Shown here: piece by piece, positions 32,472 to 43,730 of the stretch | Layout of the letters: each line of letters opens with the position of its first letter | Position numbering within the stretch: the stretch's first letter is position 1 | DNA from: Hirundichthys speculiger | Lineage: Eukaryota; Chordata; Actinopteri; Beloniformes; Exocoetidae | NCBI GenBank assembly: GCA_018398805.1 | Contig: JAGFBZ010000374.1 | Coordinates: forward strand, 146,501-210,500 | Length of the DNA: 64,000 nucleotides | Direction of reading: 5' to 3' | Notes under the pieces: generated by a model | Database searches by the model: none | The model's input: only the letters and a program-made list of their open reading frames with translations | Told to the model about the DNA's origin: nothing | Made by a program: the position numbers and the translations under genes

Positions 32472-33084
32472 CAGAGGACTTGACTTGATGCTGGATTGCG
32501 CACGTTAGCTCATGTTAGCTCATGTTAGCGGAATTTCAAAACTCCATGGAAGTGACGGTTATGTTTCAGGAGGCTGGTTGGGTTTGACGTATTAAAGCTT
32601 GTGCTATTTTTCCCTCCTTCGCTTGGAGCATTTGTCACAAATAACCAGCGAACTATCTTCCTCTGAAACTTGAACGAAGTTCTACACCATCGCCGCCATG
32701 TATGTTTTTATCAGCGCACTGTTCCGCAATGTTGCATTCAAGGTGTAACGTAAATTCCCACGTTCCCTCGTTTGCTAGTCGTTCTTTTGGCCTTTTCTAT
32801 TTTTTCTATTTTTTTTATGTGTAACATGTGGGGAAATACTGCAAATATCAATTAAAGTCAGCAACTACCAAAATTATGACCTAGTTAACAAGTTGTTTTC
32901 TGGCATGAGGGGGTATTCTTGATTTTCCTTACGGAGAAATCGTTTTTCTGATTAATGCCGACGTCACTTGAACATAACATTCACTGCCGGTCGAGGCTAT
33001 CGAGGCTATTCGTCATGATATCGGACTTATCGGGATGATGTCATAATTTTCTGTTATCGGCCCGATAGTTATCGTGCATCCCTA
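32472..33084 (-). mobile_element. hAT element, family epsilon copy 1 (truncated, BED remnant)
   Basis: It ends at 33084 with ATAGTTATCGTGCATCCCTA, the epsilon terminus. It runs leftward through sequence collinear with the copy at 39839-41074, including the reverse complement of the BED exon (about 32525-32670), and stops near 32472 without the second terminus. Frame breaks destroy the BED frame here. Confidence 0.75.
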
Positions 33085-33716
33085 GCACCGATCGTACACT
33101 TCCACTTACCCGTTAACACTAGCCGCACTAACCTGCAAATTGTATAGGATAGGAACCACCGCTACTATGGAGCTAAATCAGGGTCAAGAAGTTTTGACGT
33201 TGGATAAAACAACCATTAATGCCACGCCGCAGACCATCTGCGCGCGCAGAGTTTGAGGTACACAGTGTGTAGTGTTAACCATAGTTGTTCAACAGCAAAA
33301 TCAGGCAAGAACATCTCTACTGCAATTGGTCCGATCTAAGCAGCTGGATAAATGTATGTCGGGTTTCACTGTCAACCAAGTGAAAGTGGTACGAAGAAAT
33401 TATTTGTCTGACGGTTAACAGAACAACAGTCCCTGAAGGCAACGTGTTTGAGAAAGGTTCTCAGCCTTGTCAGTCATGATGGCCCGCCCCCCGTGTTAGA
33501 TCAGGGATCAAAAGTCTGAACCTGAAAAAAAAACAATATTCGAAAGGGAAAAAAAGATTTGAACCTGATAAAAAAAGATCTGAAATCTGAAAACAAGAAA
33601 TTCGTAAGTGAAAAAAACATAAGAGCCCAAAGTTCAATATCAAAACTTCAACTTTCAGTTTCAGATTTTTGTTTTTGAGTTTGTTTTTGACCCTGATTTA
33701 GCTCCATACGCTACCC
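33085..33716. other. Unassigned intronic sequence
   Basis: Mixed sequence without recognisable genes. Repeated AAAAAA-TCTGAA-like phrases occur at 33500-33680. Confidence 0.35.
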
Positions 33717-34102
33717 GCTAATGCAATCTTCCGTTCGCTAAAGCCTGCTTACCCGTCATGGCAACTTCCTTACTCACTTTGTAGGTGTGGCAATGGGCGT
33801 GTCCTTTTGCCCTTTCTGAAAACTGGGATCGGAGCTGCTCCGATCTGGATGAAAAGACGCTACATAGCGGTTAGCTGGTAGCGCAACCTGCTTTTAAAGG
33901 CAATGGCTACTGACGCACTGATTGGTTTAACAGGGGGAACGCCCTAACCACTCCTATGGATAATGTAGCAGGTAGCGCAGGTGGGATGGCGGGTTTAGGG
34001 AGATGGAAGATTGCGTTATTTGCGGGGGAATGCCCCTCCCGCTACCTGCTATCCCTAAATAGCGGCTTTAGGAGATCTGGCAGAAGATCGGACCCATGGT
34101 GC
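33717..34102. repeat. Dispersed repeat copy 2 (GCTAATGCAATCTTC... family)
   Basis: Second copy of the repeat at 25788-26118, with an extra ~70 bp near 33750-33825 that the other copy lacks. Shared blocks include GGCTACTGACGCACTGATTG and CACTCCTATGGATAATGTAG. Confidence 0.65.
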
Positions 34103-34239
34103 CTTCAAAGAGGAGCGGAAGCTGTTACAAAAGCAAAAGTACAAAGTCAAGTCCTGTTTTAAAGTTTACGCGTTTGAATACAGCATCATTAGCACCCCCA
34201 CTGGTCGACCGTCCAGCTACGTTTGTCCACATCGTGTAG

Positions 34240-34975
34240 GTCACCTGATAATGGCCACAGTTACATGATGTTTTTTAATTCAATAATTAAATAATTTTCC
34301 TTCAAGCTTACATGGAAATAGTAATTCCGAATTGAGGTTTACATGGAAAACGCGTTTGTTCGGCTTTATCCAATTCCATTTAAGGTCTGGGGGTTGGGAA
34401 GGGTTCTGAATGGATGGGGGGGGCGGACGTCTTTACGTATTTACGTCTACCGGAAGAAAACAAACTTAGCAACAACTCGATTAGCAACAACATTTCACTT
34501 ATTTTTGACCTGGGTGGCGTCTCTATCTGTGAAACCTCCTTCATTTAACCTGGCCGCTACAACTTTGAAAAGCTCACAATTTTTATGTTTCCTGCCATCT
34601 GTTCTTTTAATTATTTCCAGTTCCTCCAAGCTATTTATTAAATAAATCGTCTCTGCTCTTGACCACCGTTTACTGCGTGCTGCCATCTTGAAACTTTGTT
34701 TTGAAAACAAGCCCAGCGCGGAATATAATTGCGACAGACGGGCAAGAGAACTAGCATGCGCAGAAAGACGGGAATTAATTTAAAGCGGAATGAGTGTATA
34801 CATGACCGCGGAATTATTCTATTCGGAATTAAAACCAGAATAAACCAGCCACTTACTTCGGAATTAAGCTTAATTCGGAATGGACATTTTCATATGGAAT
34901 TAGATGTTTACATGGTAACTTTTATTCGGATTTAACTTTAATTCTGAATTAAAGAGGACATTTCTGCTACGACGC
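34240..34975. mobile_element. DNA transposon copy with Myb/SANT-like exon (empty-site paralog of 15131-16610)
   Basis: The sequence has TTACATGATGTTTTTTAATT near its left end and TTTAATTCTGAATTAAAGAG at its right end, matching the copy at 15131-16610 on both sides. It contains a minus-strand Myb/SANT-like frame. TIRs and TSD are not sharply resolved. A Harbinger-like origin is an inference from the Myb/SANT domain. Confidence 0.6.
34495..34710 (-). pseudogene. Myb/SANT-like DNA-binding domain fragment (transposon accessory protein)
   Basis: The 71-codon frame starts near MAARSKRWSRAETIYLINSL and continues EELEIIKRTDGRKHKNCELF, KVVAARLNEGGFTDRDATQV, KNK. This is the first two helices and turn of a Myb/SANT (trihelix-like) domain: an early W, a long helix, and the A-x-x-L-x-x-x-G-F segment before the expected W of helix 3. 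Such proteins accompany PIF/Harbinger transposases. It ends before the conserved WKNL segment, so it is a truncated exon. Whether it is expressed is unknown. Confidence 0.6.
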
Positions 34976-35975
34976 TCGTGTACTCGGTGTCAGATGTCAC
35001 TGAGGTCAAGTGTGGAAGCTACCATTACACAACTGGGGGGGGATTAGCAGGAAGAAAACATCACAGACTCCTGAGACTTTTCACATAGAAGTCGTCTAGT
35101 TGTGAGTCGGAGAAGCGAACCACGTGACTGATGACTGATCAAAAAACGTATTGTTCTGATGTCTTAAAGGGAACCTCTGGGGAGAGCGACCAGGAAACGT
35201 CATGAGCGCTCAGATGACTGGATGGTGGACGGATTTGTTGGAAAGGATAACTGACAAACATGTGTGTAAATAAATGAGAACACGAGGCTCCTTTAAAACG
35301 TAACTCGGCGGTGATTCATGGCTGTGAGGCGTAACGTCCACATGAATCAGGGGCTGTGGACAGACGTTGGACCTGCCAGTGCGTCTGCTGGTGTGACAGA
35401 GCGAGCACTGTCAGTAAGGTCTTGTCCCCCCCCCCCACCCCCCCCCCCCCCACCCCCCCCCACACCATGTTACTCGTCTTTTTTCCCTCCTCAGACTTTC
35501 CGACCGCACGTTCTGGAGCGCTCCGGAATATTCCGACCTCGTCGGGGCATTCATCCCTCAATGCCGCTCACATATGTGCGCGTGCGCGTTGTCGCCGTGC
35601 CAGCACCCCCCCCCCCCCTCCCCCCCCCCCCATCCTCACTTCCTCCTCAGGTCCAGGAGTGACAGCAGAGGTGAACGCCTGGAAGCAGAAGGTCTGGAAG
35701 GGTCTGAGAAAACCTGAAGAACCTGCGTTCAGACACCGAGCCGGTCGGTTCTGGTTCCTTGGCTGCGGTACGGTTTTTTTTTTTCACGGGTCGACCAAGG
35801 CGGTAAAGACAACAGCGTCTCCCCGATGAAGAGGTGTCCACACGTTAGACCAGCTGGTGGGACAAGAGGACTTTAACACGAGCTGTCCCAAAGAGGGATA
35901 TGAAACAGGTGGATTAAACCAAACAGCAGTAAAAAGGGAGGGGAGCATAAAGGAAAGTAGTTGTGAAAAAGAAGC
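34976..35975. other. Unassigned intronic sequence with poly-C runs
   Basis: Long interrupted C runs lie at 35427-35460 and 35606-35630, about 150 bp apart, and create Pro-rich frames that are not genes. The rest is unassigned. Confidence 0.4.
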
Positions 35976-36394
35976 AAAGATTCTGCGATATATATCGATA
36001 TATATATATCGCGATATATATCGATTTTTCAGCCGTGGGTATCGATATTCTAAGCTTCTTTCAAAACCCCCGTGTCCCACCTTTAAAAGCTTGCAAGCGA
36101 CAATTTGCACCATTTAAATAAATGAAACTATTTTTCTCAACAAATCTTTTATTAATTTTGTCCAACATTTACAAGCTGCCTGTCAGCCATATAATGTGTA
36201 ATTGATGCTTTCAGTTCAATTAATTCAAACACAAAGTCATTGGAACACTCACAAGATGTCACCAAAATCACTTTGTCCCTTTAAAATCTTTCAGAAAATG
36301 ATGTAAATGTATTGTAAAATGAATATCGATATATATCATATCGTGATCCGAATATCGCGTATCGTATTGCGAGATTAGTGTATCACTACGGCCC
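35976..36394. mobile_element. hAT family beta copy 5, left-truncated
   Basis: It begins abruptly at ATTCTGCGATATATATCG without the TAGAGCTGAGCG terminus and ends GTGTATCACTACGGCCCTA at 36394. It contains the uninterrupted GCCATATAATGTG that marks the pre-insertion site of the Tigger-like element in copy 1. Confidence 0.85.
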
Positions 36395-36399
36395 TACCC

Positions 36400-36651
36400 T
36401 AGTTGTCCCTTTCATGTCTATAACTCCTGCCACTTTAAATACACTTGTCACTTTGAACCCAACTCTCTGTTTATATTTCTTATATATATTACTTAGTTAT
36501 ATTACCTAGTTCCAAATCTGCAATTTTGTCTCGTTATTTTGTGAATACTTAGGTTGTTTATTCTATTTTCTATTTATATTCTATTTTATATTATTACTGG
36601 GCTTGCTCCGGGACCAGGGTAACTCATTTCGTTTCATTCCATGTTAACATA
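36400..36651. repeat. LINE-like 3' region, left part
   Basis: Sequence with GGGCTTGCTCCGGGACCAGG and AACTCATTTCGTTTCATTCC resembles fish non-LTR 3' UTRs. Its natural continuation (TGTTGAAATGACAATAAATG plus ATCCTTGA repeats) appears 1.27 kb later at 37923-37970. The two halves join cleanly at the TA where the composite at 36652-37920 sits. Confidence 0.55.
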
Positions 36652-37019
36652 CAGTCATGTAAAAAAATGATTAGACCACCTCTTGTTTTCTTCAGTTTCT
36701 TGTTCATTTTAATGCCTGGTACAACTAAAGGTACATTTGTTTGGACAAACATAACGATAACCACAAAGATTGCTCATAAGAGTTTTATTTAAGAGCTGAT
36801 ATCTTACCATTTTCCATGGTTTTCTTGATTATAACCTAAATCACTTAAGTTTTTACATCAATAGCTATGGTGTTGTACTGCCAAAAACACTGCTTTTATA
36901 CATTCAGTGTTTTCTTTTCTGTCCGTTTTAGTCACATGATGACGTTTAGTGGTACCAGGTATTAAAATGAACAAGAAAGTGAAGAAAAAATGGTGGTCTA
37001 ATCATTTTTTCCATGACTG
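36652..37019. mobile_element. Tc1/mariner MITE copy B
   Basis: Termini CAGTCATGTAAAAAAATGAT and ATCATTTTTTCCATGACTG with TA on both sides (36650-36651, 37020-37021). Length 368 bp. It forms the left part of the larger composite. Confidence 0.9.
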
Positions 37020-37860
37020 TATATGTATGAAGAAATTGTCATTTAAATTTCTAAACGTTATTCTTAATTTTCACATTATTCTACAAAATAAACATGATTC
37101 ATATAGCATTTCTACTAATAATTGTTTCTTTTTTTTTTAAAACCACATCAGATAAATTTATATCAAGCAATAAAGGTGACCAATCAGATGACTGGACCTC
37201 GCGATACAATATGTATCATGATACTTGGGTCACGATACGATATTATCAAGATATCACGATATCGCGATATCACGATTAATATCAAATTAAAAGTAGAGGT
37301 GAAAAATCAAGTTGCTGTATATGTTCATCAGATGATATTGATCATTCAGAGGACAAATTGAGTCAAAACTATTTGCTTCAAAACAACCTATTTATTGTTT
37401 ATTTGTTTGGTATTAAAATGAACAAGAAAGTGAAGAAAAAATGGTGGTCTAATAATTTTTTCTATGACTGTATATGTATGAAGAAATTGTCATTTAAATT
37501 TCTAAACGTTATTCTTAATTTTCACATTATTCTACAAAATAAACATGATTCATATAGCATTTCTACTAATAATTGTTTCTTTTTTTTTTAAAACCACATC
37601 AGATAAATTTATATCAAGCAATAAAGGTGACCAATCAGATGACTGGACCTCGCGATACAATATGTATCATGATACTTGGGTCACGATACGATATTATCAA
37701 GATATCACGATATCGCGATATCACGATTAATATCAAATTAAAAAGAGGGTGAAAAATCAAGTTGCTGTATATGTTCATCAGATGATATTGATCATTCAGA
37801 GGACAGATTGAGTCAAAAGTATTTGCTTCAAAACAACCTATTTATTGTTTATTTGTTTGG
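36960..37860. repeat. 451-bp direct tandem duplication
   Basis: TATTAAAATGAACAAGAAAG occurs at 36960, 37411 and 37861, giving spacings of 451 and 450 bp. The two full units differ at only a few positions. Duplicate open frames (37094-37279 and 37545-37730) are identical by-products. Confidence 0.95.
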
Positions 37861-37922
37861 TATTAAAATGAACAAGAAAGTGAAGAAAAAATGGTGGTCT
37901 AATAATTTTTTCCATGACTGTA

Positions 37923-38365
37923 TGTTGAAATGACAATAAATGATCCTTGAATCCTTGAATCCTAGAGTCTCAAAGGTGACAATGACATTAAAAAAATCAG
38001 CCATCTCACCTCAGTGTTGCTACCTGTATCTGTTTATGTAGTCATTTCATTCACTCATTTGTGTCTCTCCTCTCTCTGTCCTACATCCTCTCTTTCATTT
38101 TTTTCTGTCTCTACCCAGCTGGTCTTCATCAGGAAGGTCCCTCCATATGATCCAGGTCCTGGTCCAGGTTTCTTCCTCTTAAAGTGGAGTTTTTTCTTGC
38201 CACTGTTTGACTTGAAGGTTTTTTTCTCCCTCTGTGGGAGTATTTTTTACCTTGACATTATCCTTGATTAGGATTTAATATTATAATTTTAGTTAATGAT
38301 ATTTGCTCGGGTCTCCTGGAGACAATTGACATTGTAACAGACGTTATACAAATTAAAAAATGAAA
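37923..38365. repeat. LINE-like 3' tail and a second dispersed repeat
   Basis: The first part (37923-37965) ends in ATCCTTGA repeats, a typical fish LINE tail. From about 38119 the sequence (GGTTTCTTCCTCTTAAAGTG, GAGTTTTTTCTTGCCACTG, then an AAATTAAAAAATGAAATTGA tail) resembles another widespread fish dispersed repeat. Confidence 0.45.
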
Positions 38366-39830
38366 TTGACAAGTCAAACATCGACCTGGAGTCTGATACA
38401 GTCTGATACAGTCAAAGCAACGTAATTATTGTTCTGTAGCTTCACTGCTTCCTTTCTTTTCCTCCTCTGGCGCAGGAAGCGCCGGAAAATTTCATTACCG
38501 AAAATGAGACGATCCGGCAGTTTCATGCAATCATAACGCGTGCAAACTAAAGATTCGTGTTGAGAAAACCAGAAGGCGAGAACGACGAGTCACAGTTTGT
38601 CTTCAGCTGAGTGAAAGCGATGTAAACACAGCTTTTGTTTTTGATAGAAGAAACGAGAGCAGTTGCTGTACAGATGTGAATGTTGGCTCTTTCTTTTTAT
38701 ATATATATATATATATATGTTCAGAATCTTATTTTTTTTTTCCTTCCAACACGTCCATCCACTCATCCATCCATCAACTACTAAATATCTGATCTTGGGT
38801 CGGGGGGGAAGGCCCAGACCTGCCTCTCCTTGTTAACTTTGAAGGTATAAACGCTGCTCATCGCTACAAAAATTAGCATTTTCCTCCATTTTTAAAAAAC
38901 AAACCCCTCTCATCGTGTTACTTTCGCTAAATTTCAGCTCCCCATCGTAAAGCACGGCTGCATCACTGCGTTGGAGGTGCGTCGTTAGAAAAAGCTCTGC
39001 GACAAACGAGGTGTTTCCAGTTGCAACGGAGCAACGTCTTCTTTGGGCTCTGCAGCTCCGGAGACCTTTACGAGAACAAAAAACTGTGCAATACAATAAC
39101 ACAAGTGAGGGGGGAGGGGGGGCATGTGTGACCTTTTCAATCCAGCTGACCAAGATCTGCTCCTTTCAGTCGCAGGCTTCAACATTACCGTCCTGTAATG
39201 TCTTTTTGAGCTCATTTCCAGCATCTGCAGGTTGAGCGGGGGGGGGACCTGTAAGACGGGCCCTGGCGGGCCCTCGGCCGTTCACACGGCGTTCAAAGCT
39301 CCGGCCGGTGTCATGTTTTCCTGCCCCTGTGCCAGGGTCAGAGCGTTCGTTCCATTGCCAGACCAATTTGGAAAACAAGCCTGAAGAGCTGCAGCTCTGT
39401 TTGAAAACAAGAGGCTCTTTTGAGGCCGCGTTAGCCCATAAACCCTGGCCTCACCTCGCCGTTTCCTGTTATGGGGAGCGGGACGCTTGCTGGGAACGAA
39501 CGCGGCGCACACACACATGTGCGCTTCACCTGCCAGCTCGATGCCACACCGCCAACTCCCAAAGGACCCATTCAGACCAGTGACAAAAACATGATCTCTC
39601 CGCTCCGGGGCAACGCTGAAAACACACCAACAGGGATTGTTGGGCGAGAGTCGGGCGAGACGAGGCAATGTCTGTCTCAAATACGAACCTCGGGCGTTAT
39701 GAAATATTAAATGAATACCCTTTTATTGATCCGGGAGCCACAACTGTCCTGCACAAGGGAGACGGGTTGCAGGTGTGAAACAGAGCTGTGAGCGGTGATG
39801 GAAACGCTGTCCTGACCAGTTGTGTTAATA
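38366..39830. other. Unassigned intronic sequence
   Basis: A (TA)n run lies at 38699-38719. The interval 39150-39700 is GC-richer with unassigned frames on both strands. No gene is recognised. Confidence 0.35.
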
Positions 39831-39838
39831 AATGAGAT

Positions 39839-41074
39839 TAGGGGTGCACAATAATTATCAACCCGATAACTATCGGGCCGATAACTATCGACCCGATAAC
39901 AGGAAATTATGACGTCATCCCGATAAGTCCGATATCACGACGAATAGCCCCGATAACACATATATTTTTGTCAACACAGCAGTGCCTCGCTCCCTCTGAG
40001 CCTTGAATGACCGACAGTGAATGTTATGTTCAAGTGACGTTGGCATAATCAGAAAAACGATTTCTCAGTAAGGAAAATCAAGAATACCCCCTCATCCCAG
40101 AAATCAACTCATTAATTTGGTCATAATTTTGGTAGTTGCTGACTTTAATTGATATTCGCAGTATTTTCCCACATGTTACACATACAAAATAGAAAGAATA
40201 GATAAGGTCGAAAGAATGACTAGCAAACGAGGGAACAGAGAAATTTACATTACACCTTGAATGCAGCATTGCGGCACAGTGCACTGATTTAAAAAAAAAA
40301 AAAAAAATGGCAGCTATTGTGGAACTCCTTTAAAGTTTCAGAAGATGATAGTTCGTTGGTTATTTGTGACAAATGCTCCAAGCGAAGGAGGGAAAATAGC
40401 ACAAGCTTTAATACGTCAAACCTGATCAGCCACCTGAAACATAACCATCACTTCCATGGAGTTTTGAAATCACACTAACATGAGCTAACGTGAGATAGCT
40501 AGGAGCAAGTCAATCCCTCCTCTCCTCTCCATCATCTCTCATCTAAAGCTTCCATGAGATTTTAAAAAAAAAAAAAAAAAAACGACCTAACTTCATTCAC
40601 TTTAAATAAAGGCATTCATTTGAATGGAACCACAAGCCAAAATCCTTTAAACGTATTTTTTTGTGACTATGGAGTGCACTTTTTCAGGTAATTTACACAG
40701 AGAAGTCTAATTTGTGTCAGTACATTATGCACTTTGCAATATTTTTTATTGTCATTGAGGAATGCATTTTTTCAGTTTGTAATTCTGATGCATGTATTTC
40801 CATCAGTTCAAGAAGTCTTTATTTTTTATATCAGTCAGTAATGAACCTTATTTAAGTTAATGTGAGATATCAAATAGGTTTGTTTGATAGCTTTATGAAA
40901 ATGTTTGAGAGGCTTGCCAATAGTTTTTCATTGAAAAAAAATTAATATCTCTTTATTTAAAGAGTCAAAACTGCTTTCGGTTTTGTTCATAGTATTGATG
41001 TAATGATCTTAGGTATATGTGTGTGTTATCAGTTATCGGTATCAGTTTTAAAAAACAGTTATCGTGCATCCCTA
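39839..41074 (+). mobile_element. hAT element, family epsilon copy 2, BED exon intact
   Basis: The 1236-bp element has termini TAGGGGTGCACAATAATTAT and ACAGTTATCGTGCATCCCTA and a perfect TSD AATGAGAT (39831-39838, 41075-41082). Its left subterminal region repeats CCGATAACTATCG. It contains one uninterrupted BED frame (40335-40478) and no catalytic domain. Confidence 0.94.
40335..40478 (+). CDS. BED zinc-finger exon of hAT epsilon (partial, ends in stop)
   Basis: The uninterrupted frame reads VSEDDSSLVICDKCSKRRRE, NSTSFNTSNLISHLKHNHHF, HGVLKSH then TAA. The zinc ligands fit C-D-K-C and H-L-K-H-N-H, so the finger is chemically complete although the usual upstream aromatic motif is poorly kept. 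An ATG (MAAIVELL) shortly upstream is separated by a stop, so either an intron or a frame lesion intervenes. Intact hAT transposases continue several hundred residues beyond this point; here a stop follows at once. I call it partial coding sequence of a transposon and doubt that it is expressed. Confidence 0.55.
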   Translation, partial: VSEDDSSLVICDKCSKRRRENSTSFNTSNLISHLKHNHHFHGVLKSH

Positions 41075-41082
41075 AATGAGAT

Positions 41083-42840
41083 GCTACAAAAGACGTGAAT
41101 CCGTCAAACAGCGATTGAATAAACGCACCTGTGTTTCTGTCGATATGTGGATGATACCAACGACCAAATGTCTGTCAGCAATACATAATAAAAACTCTAA
41201 TATAGAAAGGTTAAAAGCTGAGGAAAAACAGATAAAATGATTTAAAAAAAAAAATAAAAAAGGACAGTGGGGGGAAAAAAAAAAAAAAAATGAAGCTGGT
41301 GTTTATACTGGGCTTAAACCAGTCCATGTGTGTGAAAAATGCTAACAATGTTCAGTCATCAGAACAGCCCCTCCACTACGATCATTAGCTCCAATCAACA
41401 TTCCCATCACCATTTCCACATCATCACCCTGCGGTTTCATTAACCGGCTGGATACGCGTCGGTATTAAAACCTGGCGCTGCTGCGCACGTCTGTGTTTGT
41501 ACAGAACATGCATGAGTTTATTCCAGAAGACTCATTTCATTTCCCCCCCCCCCCTCCCATTTCACCTTTCGTTTGCTGAAACGAAGGTAAAGCTGTGATC
41601 CAGCAGGCTGATTATCAGAAAGAGGGCTGGAAATACTGCAGTACGATGTTTTCTTCTGATTAAACGTCATGTTTTAATCCAGCGGGCCATGCTGCCTTTC
41701 ATTTGTCTCCCGCTGAGCTGATGCAATTTATAAATTGTGAATGGGATGTGCATTTCGTTGCAGCTGATAACCATCTCCTGACAATTAAAAGAAACAATTA
41801 TCATTTTCCAAATTTGCTGAATAAAGTTGCTTATTTGTCCAACCAATAGTTCCAAAGATATTTATTTTGACACTTTGAAAGGACAAAAGCAGGACAGTGA
41901 AGAGGGCTGAGTTTGGGGTTAAACCCGTGAGGAGGACAGTAAAGTCCAGTGAATCTGCCTGTGCGTTTGGTGCCCTCTGGTGGTGGAGCAGTGAACTGAA
42001 GCACTCAACCAATCACTGCGACACATAAACGGAGATCACCTGTCAAAAACTAAGGTAAAAAAAAGACCAAATGGAAAATACCTCTGAACGTGTCCAACGT
42101 ACGAGGAGCTCAGCGTTTGCGCCTGCAGGGGCGGGGCATACGTCCACGTCAACACGGGAGGACCGTGAGCGCTTTTATTTGTCACTGAGTGCAGCCTACA
42201 AATGAATCACTTTAATGTGTTTTCTTTAGACCGCAGGCAGAAGCTGGCAAGCTGAGCACTCATCTGCAATTAGGCCCGATATGTTGTAATGAAGCTGCAA
42301 TCACAGACCACAACAGACGCACACTGAGGACTGAGTAGGAACATTTGGCGTGCCGTGTGAAGAGATGGATGAGGCTCTGTTTTAGGATTCCTCAGGTTGT
42401 CACTAAAGTAAACGGGTGAAGAGATCTTTCTGGAATCTGTGAGAGCTCGGCATCATGGGAAGTGAACAGGAAGAGACCGCTGAAGGCCAGGAACATGCTT
42501 CTCCAAGCTGCAGCACCGACGCAACGTGTTGCTACTCCGTAGACTCGCATCTACGGTTAAACGTGTTGCTCCCACCTGGGGTGTAGGTGAGACGCACCTG
42601 GACACGCGTCCACCTTCAACTCCTGCAGCGGTCGACCAGCACGTCGTCATTTCCAAGGGCTGCTTGCTCTTTGAGGGACTGCACACAAACCTGAATCTGA
42701 ATGTCCAAAGTCTTTGGATACAGATGTGGCAGAGGTTTACATCGGATGCCCGTCCTGGCGAGGGCTGGGAATCGTTTAAAACATTACATGTTTAAAAAAA
42801 ACGTTCAAAATGTTTTAAACGTGGGGTTCAACGTCTGTTT
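41083..42840. other. Non-repetitive intronic sequence, candidate conserved element 41400-41850
   Basis: The segment 41690-41850 (for example CTGATGCAATTTATAAATTG, GATGTGCATTTCGTTGCAGC, GATAACCATCTCCTGAC) is the most conserved-looking non-coding stretch in the window. C and A homopolymers occur at about 41230-41290 and 41541-41551. No exon is seen. Confidence 0.3.
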
Positions 42841-42886
42841 CAACACGTGACAGAGCTACCCGACTGCCACGGAAACTCTGTGTTGG

Positions 42887-43137
42887 TCACTACTGTGTTG
42901 ACCCGTTCCTTTCTGCCCTACAATGTCGGGGTCACCACTGTGTTGATTAGTTCCTTTCTGCTCTACGGTGTCGGGGTCACCACTGCGTTGACTCGTTCCT
43001 TTCTGCCCTACGGTGTCGGGGTCACCACTGCGTTGACTCGTTCCTTTCTGCCCTACGGTGTCGGGGTCACCACTGTGTTGACCTGTTCCGTTCTGCCCTA
43101 CGGTGTCGGGGTCACCACTGTGTTGACCTGTTCATTG
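42887..43137. repeat. 45-bp minisatellite, about 5.5 copies
   Basis: The unit GGTCACCACTGYGTTGACYC continues GTTCCTTTCTGCCCTACGGT, GTCGG. Because 45 is a multiple of three, a 100-codon frame (VGVTTALTRSFLPYG repeats, 42847-43146) stays open, but it lacks other support and I do not call it a gene. Confidence 0.93.
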
Positions 43138-43722
43138 CCAAACTAATGGAAACTTAGCCTGGAATTTCTCTACATTCACCACGTCGACATCCTTCCACAT
43201 TTTTGACATTACGCTCGCGCTAAATCTAATGTTTTCGTATCTTTCAAAATCCCCAAATGCACGGTGCTGCCACCTACTGGATACTTGGTTTCATGGTACT
43301 TGGGTAGCCCCTATTGGAGGGCAACTGACTCAACCCAGTACCCCTCAACCACACCCAACTAATAAAGGTGCAGATACTGCTACAAAATAAGATGGATTGT
43401 AATTAAAAATGTTTATATTGCTGTTTGAATCACCACCGCAGAGTGACTCCCCATGAGAAGTTTGGCACAAGGTTTTACGCTGGATGCCCTTCCTGACGCA
43501 ACCACTATTCAAACCCGACACCTCCAATGTGGGAGGCAACAGCACCACCAGTAAGGCACCTCTCTCCAAACCTCTCAAATCTAAAGGTCTTTAATCAGGG
43601 CGCAATGGTTGCCCAATGAAAATGGAAATGTTAACCGTTAACATTAAAGAGCCTGGTTCAAATAAAATATCTTACAGTCACATTGATGGCTTGACTCTTT
43701 AAAGACGGCGAAGAAAAGGTTT
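43138..43722. repeat. Dispersed repeat fragment with CTGGATGCCCTTCCTGACGC
   Basis: At 43480-43500 the string CTGGATGCCCTTCCTGACGC, a hallmark of a widespread fish repeat, occurs inside otherwise unassigned sequence (43420-43590). A related shorter echo is at 42745. The boundaries are unknown. Confidence 0.4.
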
Positions 43723-43730
43723 GCTTCAGA

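Larger units (their letters stand above)
36652..37920. mobile_element. Composite bounded by Tc1 MITE termini, with 451-bp tandem duplication
   Basis: The block starts CAGTCATG at 36652 and ends CATGACTG at 37920, with TA at both outer borders. Between them the segment 36960-37410 is repeated at 37411-37860 and followed by a third partial copy. Each unit contains the MITE right end, about 180 bp of flank shared with 47852-48023, and an internal part of hAT delta. It interrupts a LINE-like 3' region that rejoins on either side. Confidence 0.75.

Noticed and set aside
35318..35829. Proline-rich frames.
   Set aside because: Produced by C homopolymers; no domain.
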